Shown: piece after piece, positions 28,337 to 39,317 of the stretch | How the letters are laid out: each line of letters opens with the position of its first letter | Numbering within the stretch: position 1 is the stretch's first letter | From: Flaccisagitta enflata | Taxonomy: Eukaryota; Chaetognatha; Sagittoidea; Aphragmophora | DNA: 64,000 bases | Direction: 5' to 3' | Assembly: GCA_965153355.1 (NCBI GenBank) | Contig: OZ231126.1 | Coordinates: forward strand, 103,354,001 to 103,418,000 | Translations under genes and position numbers: made by a program | Notes under the pieces: model-generated | What the model was told of the DNA's origin: nothing | Databases searched by the model: none | The model's input: the letters and a program-made list of their open reading frames with translations, nothing else

Positions 28337-29811
28337 CTGCCTCCGTCTATCTCCGTCTGCCTCCGTCTGTCTCTGTCTGTCTATATGCCTATCTCTTTAT
28401 CTTTCTCTTTCCCCAACCCAAACATGCACCAACTCTCCCACTCACACTTACACTACTCCCACTCTGGAGGGTAAAGTGCCTGATTTTGTCAATTGGAATT
28501 ACTCGCTCAAATTTTTCACTGTTCACGAGCGAATACCAACTGTTGCGAACGTTTGTCTCCAACTTGTAATAAGTTAGGCTCAATTTGGCGTTCTCAAGGA
28601 ACATTTCATACTTGCTGGTATCAGATTCTTCTTTTATGAAGATGTTGGATGAAGGAAACATTTCCATGGATACCTCAACCACTCTTTTTGGTGGAATTAA
28701 AAAAGGGAGACTGAAGTAGCGCGAGAGAAAGGACAAGGGCACATGGAAAGTATGTCCACTAGACTTGCCACATTTCTTGAGAAGTAACGCCCTCTCGTAA
28801 AGACCTATTTAAATAACAAAACAAATCATAATTTGCACCATGCCTCATCACTGAATACCTTACACTTATCTCCCTGTCTTTACTTATTCATACCTTTGTT
28901 CCAATTTTTCTTTTTCAAGCGAAAGGCTTTCATTTGGGCAGTGGTACGCTTTGTGCCACTTGCGATTATAGCATCATAATCCAAAACACCACACTGACCA
29001 TTGCTGGCTCCTAATTAGAAATACCTCATATAGCAAATCTATGGCAATATCAAATCTTCCTCGTTAACAATTCTTTTAATTATTGTAACCCTCAATAACT
29101 CACCAGGAATTTGATAAAAAAGACAGAAACAGCGGGAACAGTCACATACACAGATTTTGTCCTGCGTGCTGTCTGACGATGCTGTTACCAATAAAAAAAT
29201 CATTGATGTTTAAAATTTAACATTATTTCAAGCACTATCACACAATACCCAATACCCAATACCCAATAAACAATGCCCATTACCCAATACCCAATACCCA
29301 TTGCCCAATACCCAGTACCCATTGCCCAAATAACCTACACCTATTGCCCAATACACTATACCCAATACCCAATACCCAACATCCAATACCCAATACCAAT
29401 ACCAATACACAAACACCCAATACTAATGCATGCCCAATACCCAATACCGAATGTCTAATACACAATACTCACATGCTTTCCCCTCTGTGTCCTCTCTAAA
29501 ACCAGCTCCAAACAGATTTATTTCCCTCCACTCTGGTGTGTGGTCCAACATCAAACGCAAAAAGAGAAGATGCGCAGAATATAAGCTCATTTTCAAACGC
29601 TTCCTCCCCCGCCACCAATACTTTAACCGTCTCGAAAATCAATATCACCAAAAAGTTGACACAGGAAATCTGATCAGTCTCCGCATATTCCCCTCCATCT
29701 TTTTTCAATTTCAATGAAAATATCAACTCCGATTCAGGCCCATAAAGTTCAGAGGGCAGAGTTGGGGGCAACTGAATGTTTTTTGCGTTTTCAAGCTATT
29801 GAAGGGCAATT
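27226..29811 (-). CDS. Candidate double-jelly-roll major capsid protein, spliced, damaged
   Basis: Minus-strand exons can be read at about 29811-29480, 29155-29107, 29012-28895, 28800-28485, 28188-28123 and 27960-27835, with a C-terminal segment 27429-27226. The central exon has a basic segment, then HVPLSFLSRYFSLPFLIPP, then a beta-rich stretch. This matches the second jelly roll of Polinton/adintovirus capsids (IPLS..F...LP...). A later CLPEILIVMF and the SLDFRLRFSSAL C-terminus fit the same fold. The first exon changes frame once. A dispersed repeat (27587-27802) separates the last segments. Exon limits are approximate and the identification is from pattern only. Confidence 0.5.
27587..27802 (-). 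repeat. Dispersed repeat copy inside the capsid gene
   Basis: On the minus strand it begins AGTCGCGTGCTACGCGACT, continues with CTCTACACCCCGCTTTGT and a (GTCC)n array, then CACTGCTCCTGCC. This is the same order as the 60284 copy. Confidence 0.75.
28255..28335. repeat. (CT)n microsatellite in capsid intron
   Basis: About 75 bases of CT followed by a CCGTCTG variant array to about 28380. Confidence 0.95.
29236..29470. repeat. (CCCAATA)n tandem repeat
   Basis: Heptamer CCCAATA and variants are repeated about 30 times in a capsid-gene intron. Confidence 0.9.
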
Positions 29812-30149
29812 TCAGCTCGGTGAGATCCCAGCAATTCAGCGGCATAATTTGGGGAAGCAATGATATCTTGCAGATATTTAGGCCGTTATCTCACTGTCAG
29901 CAACATTTCCATGATTCCGTTTAGTCATGGTTTGGCCTGAAATGTTAAAAGCCCAATAATGGAGCATGTTAACCGGCTTTAATACCATTACATTACTGCA
30001 ACAACCATCACAGCAAATTTTACATAAAATGCAAATGGGGTACTGTTAGTCTACCCAATCATCTTTTCATGCATTTAGTCATTCTTTTTTGAATGAATAG
30101 AGATTGTTGTTTAATTTGTATGTGCAAGATTCCACCCGCCTACGAAGGA

Positions 30150-30654
30150 CCGCTCCTAGGCGTCGTTGCAAATATTTGGTCGGCTGAAGCGAAAAGTTCC
30201 TCAGCAAAAACTCTTGGATGAACGAACGTCCAACTCCAATCTCGTGTCCCGCCAAAATGGCCTGGTCGACAAACCCCTCAAATTGATGCGCGGTAACAAC
30301 ATCCCTCTTGGACCGATCTTCCTCCAAAGCGCTGTTACTCCTGTTAATCAACTCAGTCAGAAGCTCATTGAAGATACACGTGGTGTCATGGATACTTTGC
30401 AACACTTTGCATCCATCATATCCAACCTCTCCTTCACCGACGCAGTGGGCACCTTCATGCATCCTCCTGCTACGCCTTCAACATCTTCGTCGTTGCTCTC
30501 AATTGGAGTTTCGTTGTTGCTCTGATCATCTCCATCGTTACTCCCATCGTCTTTTTAGTAGCTAGACAAATCCTCGTCCATCAAATTCTTGGTTTTTTCA
30601 TCGCCGTCTCCAACGCCAATCATCTTTTCTCCCTGGACGTTTTCCTCCATCATT
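30150..30654 (+). CDS. Candidate small membrane protein on the plus strand
   Basis: A plus-strand frame from ~30166 (a splice acceptor CTCCTAG lies just before it) encodes ~105 residues with natural codon use and a helical region. One base over, from ~30475 to the TAG at 30652-30654, the sequence encodes a strongly hydrophobic stretch (FVVALNWSFVVALIISIVTP). Read together with a one-base slip near 30470, they form one membrane protein of ~160 residues. It would be a plus-strand gene inside the minus-strand half. The opposing minus-strand ORF (30079-30462) is an alternative. No family is recognised. Confidence 0.4.
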
Positions 30655-30911
30655 AGGTCAGTTTTTCCCTTTTTTTTTTAATTTTCTATGTCAACTGCAA
30701 TTATAAATTGTAAGGAGTACATGTGTTTTTAGGTGCGACAAACCGCCTCTATAACTGGCTCTGTCCGTCGGTCGGTAGGTTGGTCGGTACGCAATCTTAT
30801 TACAATTTTTATATAATCTAACATTTACTACCACATACAAAACCACGCTTTCAGTCCATTTGCCATTGCGTATAGCCTTTATTCGCATCCCTTTAGTCCA
30901 TCCCAAATTCT

Positions 30912-31358
30912 TCAAAATATTGTTTCACAATTCCCTCCATCTTCTTTCTTCTCATTTGCCTTTTTCTTTCTTTTTTCCTCTCTTATCTTTCTACGGACAG
31001 CTTTCATACTTTCAAATGGCTTGTTTTTTGGCGTAGCAGTCTCCACATGTCGCTTCCCGCATTCCCCCTTGCAATTTTTGCTCAGGGTTGCCAGTTCCAA
31101 CCGAATGACTTCTTGACGATCCGTTGCTTCTTCCGCATGCCCATTTTTTCCATTGTCATTCTTGATCTTTTGCACGCCAACGTTGACCTTCTTCTGCTTT
31201 CTGCCATTGAGCCTGATCTTTGATGGACTGCCCTTTTCCATACTCGCTTCACCGACCTTTGTCCACGGCCCATAGATCATCAAATTGCAACTTTCAAAGC
31301 AGTTGCATTTGCGTTTTCTGAGAACTGGCATTAGGTCGACGACAGTATGTTTTTCCAT
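30912..31358 (-). CDS. Basic Lys-rich protein with Cys residues, 148 aa
   Basis: One open frame on the minus strand, ATG at 31358. The N-terminal third has several Cys (CNCFESC). The rest is Lys, Arg and Glu-rich with a second Cys pair and a highly basic stretch (RRKIREEKRKKKANEKK) before an acidic end. Composition suggests a nucleic-acid binding or nuclear protein. Its neighbours on both sides are minus-strand Polinton genes in close succession. No family is recognised. Confidence 0.5.
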   Translation of the reverse strand: MEKHTVVDLMPVLRKRKCNCFESCNLMIYGPWTKVGEASMEKGSPSKIRLNGRKQKKVNVGVQKIKNDNGKNGHAEEATDRQEVIRLELATLSKNCKGECGKRHVETATPKNKPFESMKAVRRKIREEKRKKKANEKKEDGGNCETIF

Positions 31359-31496
31359 GCTTTTGATTGTCTATGCAGTATTTCTTCAATCAATTAATTT
31401 AAACTGTCAACAAAAACAAACCATATTCATACATGCATGACCTCTTTTATCGGCAACAAATTCAGTCAATCACAATGCAATCATCTTTGTCTTTAT

Positions 31497-32150
31497 TCAA
31501 TTGTTTTTACTTCCCCCAAAAAGCGTTTCATTCCATCCCTTCACTTTTTCTTTCCACCTTTCCTCAGAACCGTCACTTCCCTCGGTTGTCTTCGTACTTT
31601 CCGCGCCAAAAAGCATTTGCCTCCACTCTTTCACTTTTTCATCCCACCCAGGACCGTAACATTCCCCATTTCCGTTCGCACTGTCCGCCAATTCAGCGTC
31701 CAAATCGTCCCACGAAACCCAATCTCCACTCTTCTCACTGCAGTTGCCCATTTTTGCATTTCCAGCTGCTTTTTTCTTCTTTGCTTGTTCTCTCTTCTCT
31801 TGACGTTTTAACTGTCTCTTCATCAATTCCTCCATATCCGACGGGGGCCCAAAAGATTCAACCCTATGACTGCACCAAATTCCAGTTTGTCGCCTTCTTG
31901 AGTTCAAATTGTACATCTTTCTCTCCTTTTCATCACATCTGTTTATTATCTCATACGCTTCCCGCACCTTCCTGTGCATATCTTCTTCATCAAAAGCGTC
32001 TCCATTGGCATATATGTCAATTATTCTACATATTCCACGGTCTTTTTGGCATATAGGCAAATGTTTATGCTCCAACGACATCTGCTGCACATAAAACTGG
32101 GTTAATACAATGCTTATATACAAAATTAATCCATCAACTAATTTTTTCAA
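31497..32150 (-). CDS. Unidentified hydrophilic protein, ~190-217 aa
   Basis: Minus-strand ORF. The ATG giving MSLEHKHLP (about 32081) is more likely than the upstream one, which would add a hydrophobic leader that could also be a real signal anchor. It contains an internal Cys/His region, a Lys-rich helix (KRQEKREQAKKKK) and a C-terminal pair of related Trp-containing segments (WDEKVKEWRQMLFG and WKEKVKGWNETLFG), an internal duplication of ~26 residues. Function unknown. Its position between capsid-type genes suggests a virion or assembly role. Confidence 0.55.
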   Translation of the reverse strand: MKKLVDGLILYISIVLTQFYVQQMSLEHKHLPICQKDRGICRIIDIYANGDAFDEEDMHRKVREAYEIINRCDEKERKMYNLNSRRRQTGIWCSHRVESFGPPSDMEELMKRQLKRQEKREQAKKKKAAGNAKMGNCSEKSGDWVSWDDLDAELADSANGNGECYGPGWDEKVKEWRQMLFGAESTKTTEGSDGSEERWKEKVKGWNETLFGGSKNN

Positions 32151-32168
32151 TCACTTAACCATTCATTG

Positions 32169-32572
32169 TCAATATTTCTCATCCTCTTCTCCGTCACTTG
32201 ATTCAGTCCATGAGCTGTCACTCGAACTGTCACTCGACGAACTGCTACTCGATGAGGATTCCGTCTCCTCCTTGTCTTTTTTTTTTTCTTTTTTGGTCAT
32301 TTTTTTTTTCATCTTTTTTACTTGTAGATTTCTTTCTTTTTTTGGCTTCAACCTTCTTCTCTGTCTTTTTTTTTTTTGGCCCCTTGGTCACCTTTTTTCA
32401 CTTGTTTTTTCTTTTTCTTCACTTGCTTTTTCTTTTTCTTTTCTGCATTCTTGATGTCCTCGTTATAATTTTCCACGGCCGACTGGTTCTCTTTGGTTGT
32501 GGACAGTTCCAATCGATTTTTACCCTTTATCTTGGTCATAATGACCTCCAACGCGTCACCCGTGATGCTCAT
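32169..32572 (-). CDS. Lys-rich and Ser-rich core-like protein with frame slip
   Basis: The ATG at 32572 opens a 74-codon frame that becomes almost pure Lys. At a T13 run (about 32371-32383) the frame changes to a second segment of ~60 codons that is Lys-rich, then a Ser/Asp run, ending at TAA 32169. Together they would be one ~130-residue protein with basic and acidic-Ser halves, resembling DNA-condensing core proteins in composition only. The long homopolymer makes a sequencing slip likely. Before the LTR retrotransposon inserted, its ATG followed the stop of the upstream gene by only two bases. Confidence 0.5.
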
Positions 32573-32615
32573 ATCTAGATTTTTTTGAAAATAATCAAAT
32601 CAAAGCTAATTGAAA

Positions 32616-32619
32616 ACTT
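32616..32619. repeat. Target duplication ACTT of the LTR retrotransposon (left)
   Basis: ACTT directly precedes the 5' LTR and recurs directly after the 3' LTR at 44710-44713. Confidence 0.85.
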
Positions 32620-32868
32620 AGTCATGAACCGCCCGGTTCTGACCTTTGATTTTATTATTATTATCAAATTCTCTCTGCCTCTCGCTTTTTGCAATTGCTC
32701 GACTGCGATCCAATTTTCTCTTCAGTCTGGAATATAGCCTCTTTCTTTTAGCTCAGTTTCTTTCTCTTTCTCTCTTAATGATAATGATAATTAAGAAGCT
32801 CAGAAATTGATCAGAGACAGATATTCAGCCAGAACGGATGATCATCATTCGGATGATCATTCGTTACT
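32620..32868 (+). repeat. 5' LTR, 249 bp
   Basis: AGTCATGAACC...TTCGTTACT, identical to 44461-44709. It contains CT-rich runs and a GGATGATCATC direct repeat near its end. Confidence 0.95.
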
Positions 32869-32886
32869 TGGCGACAACAGTGGCAT
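32869..32886 (+). promoter_or_regulatory. Primer binding site
   Basis: TGGCGACAACAGTGGC begins at the first base after the LTR, where tRNA 3'-CCA pairing is expected. I did not assign the tRNA. Confidence 0.6.
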
Positions 32887-33457
32887 TCTTTTGTCACGCG
32901 CCTTTAATTTTTACATGAAAATCTCATTAAAAAATTAAAACTTTTTGGACTCCTTTTTCTCTCGTCTCACAACTTGAAAATGAAAATAAGACCGCCCGAT
33001 TCCCTAGGGATGACAGGCAGTAGTGTCTTGCGATTGAAATTGTAAACAACAACAAACATTACATAAACAGTCGAACCATCATTTTCACTAACAATGGATT
33101 AGTTTTGCGCCTTCTCAAAAATAATTCATTAACCCTCACGCATGAATGGATTAGTTTTGCGTTATCTCCAAAATAATTCATCGACCCTTCTAAACGGATT
33201 ACTCTCCTATCTGTAACACCATCTGGATATCCATCTGTAACTCCATCTGTCTACGTCATCATTCCCACCTCTACTCCTTCATACTTCCTTCCAGGTGGGT
33301 GAAGCTTATTGTATATGTTATCCGGGGATAACATTACGATGCTGCCTTAAATTAAAAAGATCTATCATCTTTTTTTTTCGGTCGTCTGGATACAACTGTC
33401 AACACGATTCATCTCTAATTCATCTCATCTCGACTCATCTCATCTCCAACAAAAACA

Positions 33458-36325
33458 ATGGCGGAGAGTGGTGGTGGTGGAGATGGAGGGGGTGAGATAA
33501 TGATGACACCAAAGGAAATGATTGAGACTTTAATCAGGGAAATTGATGATTTAGCGGGTGAAGCATACAGCCTGACCGGAAACAATTCTATGTCGACCAC
33601 ATACCGTTGTTCAACTTGTACTAAACTGTCACATGAGCACCCCAACGGTAACGTCAAAGGTTGTAATAGGAAAGCCCTAACGACCGACGAGTACATTGCA
33701 GATCTTAAGCGTCAAAGGGACGGACTGACCGACCATGTCTTACTTTTGAGAGGCGGTGCACAGGCATCAGTTGACACAAAAGAGTACAAGCGTTTGTTAC
33801 AAGTCCAGACCACTGAGATCAATGGGTTGCAAAATCAAGTTTTGGTACTTGAAACAAGGGTGAGGGATGATCAAAATAGTTTCAACGTCAGGGTGGTGGA
33901 ATTGCAGGATTCGTTGAGTAGGAGTGATTTGTGAGGCTAACACAGAGAGAGCACACAAAGAGACCATTAAGGCAAAACTAGAGCAAATGAGAGTTAATTA
34001 TGCAATGTACGAGCATTCTTCAGATCCTGATGATTGGGAAAAAGTCCATAAAGGGTTGGAGGCGGCGTTGAAGGAAGCTGGTGTCATGGGCGTGGCAGAG
34101 GATTTGGGAGCGTTAAGAGGCGTGGTGTTGCGTCATCTACCAGCCGCCGCATCCGGCGGAGGCGTGGTTAACGGCGACGATCTCTCATGGGACTACACCG
34201 GCGCCCCTGATCCGGCTGCCAGCGGCTGGCGCTTCTCGACCGGCAGCAACGACTTCAGGCGCTTTTCCTCCGACAGCTTTGGCGCTTGGCGTTCCACTTC
34301 CGGACCCGTCGGCGTCTCGCGTCCCATTTCCGGCTGCGGCGTCGATGGACGTTCATCCTCCATCCGCGGCTGCAGACGACGCTCTTCCTCCTGATCCGGC
34401 GTCGTCGGCGGCACGTGCATCAGCATCTCCAGCGTCCGACGGTTCTGTGGAAATTGACTCGTTTAGCGATACATCTACTCTCTGTCCTACACCAGACCCA
34501 AGTGCGGCCGTCTCTGCTTTTGACATTCGGATTCACCCCATCCAACGCCTTCTCAGTGTCGCACCCCCACCCCCACTCGTCCCCCATCGCGCCCACTGAT
34601 TTCCTCTGAATTAACTAAAACTGCGCGCGATATAAGAAATCATATAAGCATCTATGATTGGCAGCGAAAAAATCACGTTTCTCGTGTGACCATCCCAGCA
34701 ACCATCCCTGAAGGTTTCACCTTACCTTATGGCGCGCCTGTTACGACGACGCCGGTGAGGCAGCGGCCTCCGTCACCCTGCCAACGCTATCCTCCCGTGT
34801 CTCCGCGTTCATCGCATCTTCATCCTCACTCGCATCCTCCTGCCGCATCTTCCCCGCATCCTCCTCTCCTCCTACTGCTCCTCATCATGCTCCTCACTCT
34901 TCGCCTACTGCTCCTCATCATGCTCCTCTTCCTGCTCCAGCAGCGCCGATTTGCCGTCGGTTGCTTCAGCTGCGCCGATGGCGCGGTTGATCCAGCGGCG
35001 CCGACCACGACGCACGTCTCTGCTGGCGCCCATTCGCTCTCCATGGCGCCACCGCCGCACATGCAACTTCGCGATAATTCTCCACCACCGGAAACGCGTA
35101 AGCCACGCCCTCCAGGCCTAATGGAAGTAGAGGGTGTTGAGCTTATCCATCAGCAAGACGGACATGTTTGCGGCGGACATCCTGAAACTCATTTGATCGC
35201 AAAATTGCTCAAATTTGTCAAACCCGAGTTTAAATCCCAGGAAAAAATTGATGTCTATTTGAAAAAAAAGAAGGAATTAATGAATTGCTTCAAGGCCACT
35301 TTTCCATCTGAAACCCTTTACACTTTGGTCAACATTTTCACATTGCAATGTGATTCTGAGCTTTGTTCTTACATTGAAGAATTAAACCGAAAAAAAGTTA
35401 TTTCACTTCTTTTGAAATGTTCCTGCGTGAGTTTGAGGAGCAAGTTTACCCAAATTCACGTCAAGCCGCCTACACGCGCTTTATCAACAGATCAACCCCA
35501 TCTGATGCCAAAATCGCAGTGGCATGGAAGCAATTCAAAGAAGATGCCAGGTTGGTTAATTTGGACCCACTTGAGCACAACATGCTTTTCATTAGGGGTA
35601 TTCGCCATCGTGAGAAGAAAAAGGCGCTTCTACAAAAATGGTTATCCACTAAAGACATGGACGAGGTTTTGGAAGAAGCGGTCTCCTTGGAATCTACTTA
35701 TGAAATGATGACTTGTTGGGATCAAGATGAAAAGGAAGGGAAAAGTAACCAAAAATCAAATACCAGCAACAATGCTAACATCAGTGCCATTACTGCGTCG
35801 GGGAATGGTAAAGCGGGTAAACAGCAACAACAGCAAGGTCAACAGCAGCAACAGCAACAACATCAGCAGCAAAATCAGCAGCAGCAGGGCCAGTTGACTA
35901 AATCTCAAAGAAAAAATCAAGAGAGGAAGGAGCAACTTAAGCTTGGCAAGCAGGTGCAGAAGCAGATGCAGGAGCAACAGCAGCAGCAGCAGCAGCAAAC
36001 ACAGCAGCCGCCTCAGCAGCAGCAGGGAGGTGGTAGGGGTGGAGGAAGAGGAGGAAGGGCGATTAGGGGTAGTGGAGGTGGAGGTGGAAGAGGAGGTGGA
36101 AATGCCGGTGGTGGTGGTGGTGGTGGTAAGGATGGTGGTGTGACTGTAGCAGCAAATGAAGTGCAGGAAGCAGCTATCAAGCAAAACCAATCAAACCAAC
36201 CTGTTTCATCTGGATGGACGGGGCCGCTCTCAGCCCAAAATTGGAATCTTCCGACCACTTTATCTGCCATGTCCACCAATTCATACAACAACTTGATTCC
36301 ACCGAACGAAGCTTTGAATAAATGA
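33458..36325 (+). pseudogene. gag: gag of the LTR retrotransposon, several frames
   Basis: The ATG at 33458 opens a 158-codon frame with a Cys-rich segment and a coiled coil. It continues one base over from 33924, is followed by Ser/Pro-rich sequence, and resumes at 35100-35420 and 35417-36325 with a capsid-like region (FLREFEEQVYP...FIRG). This region resembles the retrotransposon-gag domain. Gln runs and a Gly/Arg-rich (RGG-like) tail follow instead of a zinc knuckle. There are at least three frame changes, so as assembled it could not make one Gag. Confidence 0.65.
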
Positions 36326-36508
36326 CGACGTTCAAATCTCCACGCTTAATCTGCAAAATTTAAAGTGGAGACAATTTCTAATTCAGAGGAGGTGGGTGAG
36401 GTGGAGGTGACAGAGGAGGAGGAGGGAGGGAGAGAAGGTGGGGTGGACAATTCTAACTCTAATCATCACTCGTCATCTAATTGCCCGACTTTGAACATTT
36501 CATCTTCA

Positions 36509-36979
36509 ACAAATTGGTGGAAAAAAATACTTTGTCATGGCCTGTTTACCTAACTCTAAACTTTTTACCGCGTTCTGTGACTCTGGGGCTGACGTCAGCT
36601 CGGTCAGTCCTAAGATGGTGGCTGGTTTACCTTTAATTGAGTTGGAGGAACCGTTGGTGGTGAAGGGCTTCGATGGAAATCGCACCACAGCTATCACCCA
36701 CAAAGTTGAACTCGAATTGAACTTTCACCCCGGAGGTTGAAGGATTACTTCTATGTTTGCGACGTTCCCCACGCTATTATTGGAAACGACATTCTCCAAA
36801 ATGATGAGCACCATCTGTCCCTGGAAACAGGAAAAAAGTTCTTTCATATAGGCAGTGACATTATTTTACCAAATCTTCGCCATTTTTGTCCATTTCTGAG
36901 TACAAACGTCGACGTCTCTCATCGGTTTCTAGCTACTGGAGAGCATATAAACACCACTGTCATGGTCGGAATGGGTTAG
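36509..36979 (+). pseudogene. Retroviral-type aspartic protease
   Basis: A frame from ~36509 contains CDSGADVSSV, the catalytic Asp-Ser-Gly-Ala. A second segment one base over from 36737 holds VCDVPHAIIGNDIL, the flap and second conserved ILG-type motif. The break is at GGAGGTTGA near 36737. It would mature Gag-Pol. Confidence 0.65.
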
Positions 36980-37022
36980 ACTACTCCAGGATTACCGTCT
37001 TGAGCCAAATTCAATCACTATA

Positions 37023-39317
37023 GTGGAGGGGTATGTGGATAATTACTTTGCTGACGCTCAAAGTTTCTTAAGTCTTTATGATGGCTCATATCTGAATGCG
37101 GCTGACTGTGGTCACATTTACATACCATCTCTTTCCTTCCCAGAGGGTAGGGAAAAGGCTCCAAATGGTCACGATACCCCGCTATTGATCCCTGTTGCAA
37201 ATAATCTGACTGAGGCCAAAACTATGTCAACGTTGACTATCTTAGGTGAAATGGTTCGCCACTCAAATGATTCACAGCAATATGACGCCGAGTGTTATGA
37301 TTTGAGGGAGTTGTTGGAGGAGATAGAAAGAAGAGAGATGGTGTCTGGTGAAGATATGACTTGTAAATATGGTATCACATCCCCATATGATGTATGCAAT
37401 ATTGACACTGATGAATTTTCAAATGTAAATAACCCTACCACTCCTACCAACCAACCCAACCAACCTACCACTCCTACCAACCATCCCAACCAACCTACTA
37501 CCCTACCAACCAACCAAAATTTCACTCCTGCGTTTTCGTCCGACATTAATCATCCTCAATACACCCCACCCTCCTCACCTGTGCCATTTTCATCACTTGT
37601 TGGGAAGAACAAGGTGGGTGATGATGTTCTTGACCGTTGCCGCCGGGATGGTATAGACTTTGACTTGCAATTGGATGACAAAAATGGACCCGATGTTGAA
37701 ATGGAGATTCTTGAAGACATCGATATTGAGGCTGAAAGGAAAAAAGCAGATGATTGTCCTTACTGGAAAGATAAAGATTCTTTTTTTTCTGAATTCAACT
37801 TCAAAGATTTGGCCCAAGAACATTTGGACCCACTCAAAGAACTTCTATTTTCGTTCCGTCACATTTTTGACTCTTCTGACCCTGCCCAATTCAGGCAGGG
37901 GATAAACATGAAACCAATCGAGATAAAGTTGAAACCTGGCATGACCCCTAAAAAGCACAAACTTAGGCGTCTCTCGGATGAGAAAATTCGTCACCTCAAA
38001 ATTCACCTTAAAACGCTTCTCGATCAAGGCGTCATCGCCGAATTGGACAGCGGCGCCGACGTCTATGCAAGTCCTTTGCATCTTGTCGTCGAACAAAGAT
38101 TCGTCAGTTCGCGCAACGCCGTGGTGGAAAAAAGTAGGGTAACTGCAGACCAGCGCCAATTGAATGCTTGTCTGGCTGACAGCTCCTTTCCGCTTCCAAA
38201 CTGCAATGAATACCGTGAAAAAGTGGGAAAAATGGGTTACACCACCTTTAGTAATTTCGATTGCTCGTCCTTCTTCCACCAGTTTCCGGTCTCAAAGGAA
38301 AGTTCTAAGTTGTTGGGCATTCACGCAATTAATAAGATCTATTGTTACCTTCGCTTATCCCAAGGCCTAAAACTCAGCCCACCAATTGTCCAAAATTTCA
38401 TCAGCAAAGCCATGCGCTGTCATGAGCGCGTCTTTCCGTTCATTGATGACTGTTCAGTTGCTTCAGAGAATGTTCAACAGCATCTCTATGAAGATCTCCC
38501 CAAATTCTTCGCCCTCTGTTCCTACTATCGGATACTTCTTAAACCTAGTAAGGCTGATATGGTCAGGAAATCGACTAGAGTCTTAGGGTTTCAAATTGGT
38601 GAATCTCAATTGTCAATTTCCAAGGAAAAAGAGGTGAAAATTTCAGATCTTAAATTCCCAGTCACAAAAGATGAGTGTATCGCTCGCCTAGCCTTTCTGC
38701 AGTACTTTAATGGCGTGGCGCCAAAGCTCTCTGAGCATTTAGCGCCATTACGCCGTTTGACTAAATTAAAGGTAAGGTACACGCCCACTGACTTACACAG
38801 GGAGGCTTTTGACAAGGCCATAACTCACCTGCAAGATAAGAAAGTGAATGTCATTCGTCTTCCGTCTTCTGACCCTTCAGACCAGTTCGTGCTGTGGACA
38901 GATGCATCGTCAAATTCAATATCGTGTTTGTTGACGCAATACATGCTTCCACCATCGTCTGCACCTGATAATGATGGAAAAAGAAGATTGTATGTGGTTG
39001 GGTGTTTTTCATCAGTCATCAAGGACTCTTGGCTTAATTTTCCAATATGGCTGCTTGAGTTAATCAGTCTTTACGAAGCTACTCGCAAATTTCGCCATCT
39101 GCTCAGTGCGAAAGCTTTTTGGGTGGTCGTTGATAGCTCTACAGTGGCTAACTGGGCCAGTCTTGAGGGTATCCCCAAAGACTTGGCCCGTAAGATCCTA
39201 CACATACAGAAATTTCAGGCTAATATCGTCTTTGTTGAAAGTAGATTGCAAGCAGCAGATCCATTCTCGCGCTTAGAATCACTCCCAGCACCATCTGGTA
39301 CTTACCAAAATTTTTGA
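37023..39317 (+). CDS. pol: Reverse transcriptase and RNase H of the LTR retrotransposon
   Basis: This 764-codon frame begins after the protease. Residues ~1-290 are a spacer containing an (ACCAACC)n-encoded Thr/Asn/Pro repeat. RT follows: LRRLSDEKI region, SRVTADQRQLN, FSNFDCSSFFHQ (motif A Asp), and FPFIDDCSV in place of YxDD. RNase H begins at FVLWTDASSNS. It ends at a TGA, and the next domain is one base over after a T5 run (39312-39316). RT converts the genomic RNA to DNA and RNase H degrades the RNA strand. Confidence 0.85.
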   Translation: MEGYVDNYFADAQSFLSLYDGSYLNAADCGHIYIPSLSFPEGREKAPNGHDTPLLIPVANNLTEAKTMSTLTILGEMVRHSNDSQQYDAECYDLRELLEEIERREMVSGEDMTCKYGITSPYDVCNIDTDEFSNVNNPTTPTNQPNQPTTPTNHPNQPTTLPTNQNFTPAFSSDINHPQYTPPSSPVPFSSLVGKNKVGDDVLDRCRRDGIDFDLQLDDKNGPDVEMEILEDIDIEAERKKADDCPYWKDKDSFFSEFNFKDLAQEHLDPLKELLFSFRHIFDSSDPAQFRQGINMKPIEIKLKPGMTPKKHKLRRLSDEKIRHLKIHLKTLLDQGVIAELDSGADVYASPLHLVVEQRFVSSRNAVVEKSRVTADQRQLNACLADSSFPLPNCNEYREKVGKMGYTTFSNFDCSSFFHQFPVSKESSKLLGIHAINKIYCYLRLSQGLKLSPPIVQNFISKAMRCHERVFPFIDDCSVASENVQQHLYEDLPKFFALCSYYRILLKPSKADMVRKSTRVLGFQIGESQLSISKEKEVKISDLKFPVTKDECIARLAFLQYFNGVAPKLSEHLAPLRRLTKLKVRYTPTDLHREAFDKAITHLQDKKVNVIRLPSSDPSDQFVLWTDASSNSISCLLTQYMLPPSSAPDNDGKRRLYVVGCFSSVIKDSWLNFPIWLLELISLYEATRKFRHLLSAKAFWVVVDSSTVANWASLEGIPKDLARKILHIQKFQANIVFVESRLQAADPFSRLESLPAPSGTYQNF

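Noticed and set aside
29236-29470. Tyr/Trp/Gly-rich ORFs in the CCCAATA array
   Set aside because: Tandem-repeat translation.
30079-30462. Minus-strand ORF of 127 codons in the capsid/core interval
   Set aside because: The plus strand of the same interval has more natural codon use and leads into a strong membrane segment. Not fully excluded.
34686-35100. Leu/Pro-rich start of the 34686-35708 ORF as a separate gene
   Set aside because: It is a low-complexity CTC/CCT stretch inside the retrotransposon gag region. Only the later part resembles Gag.
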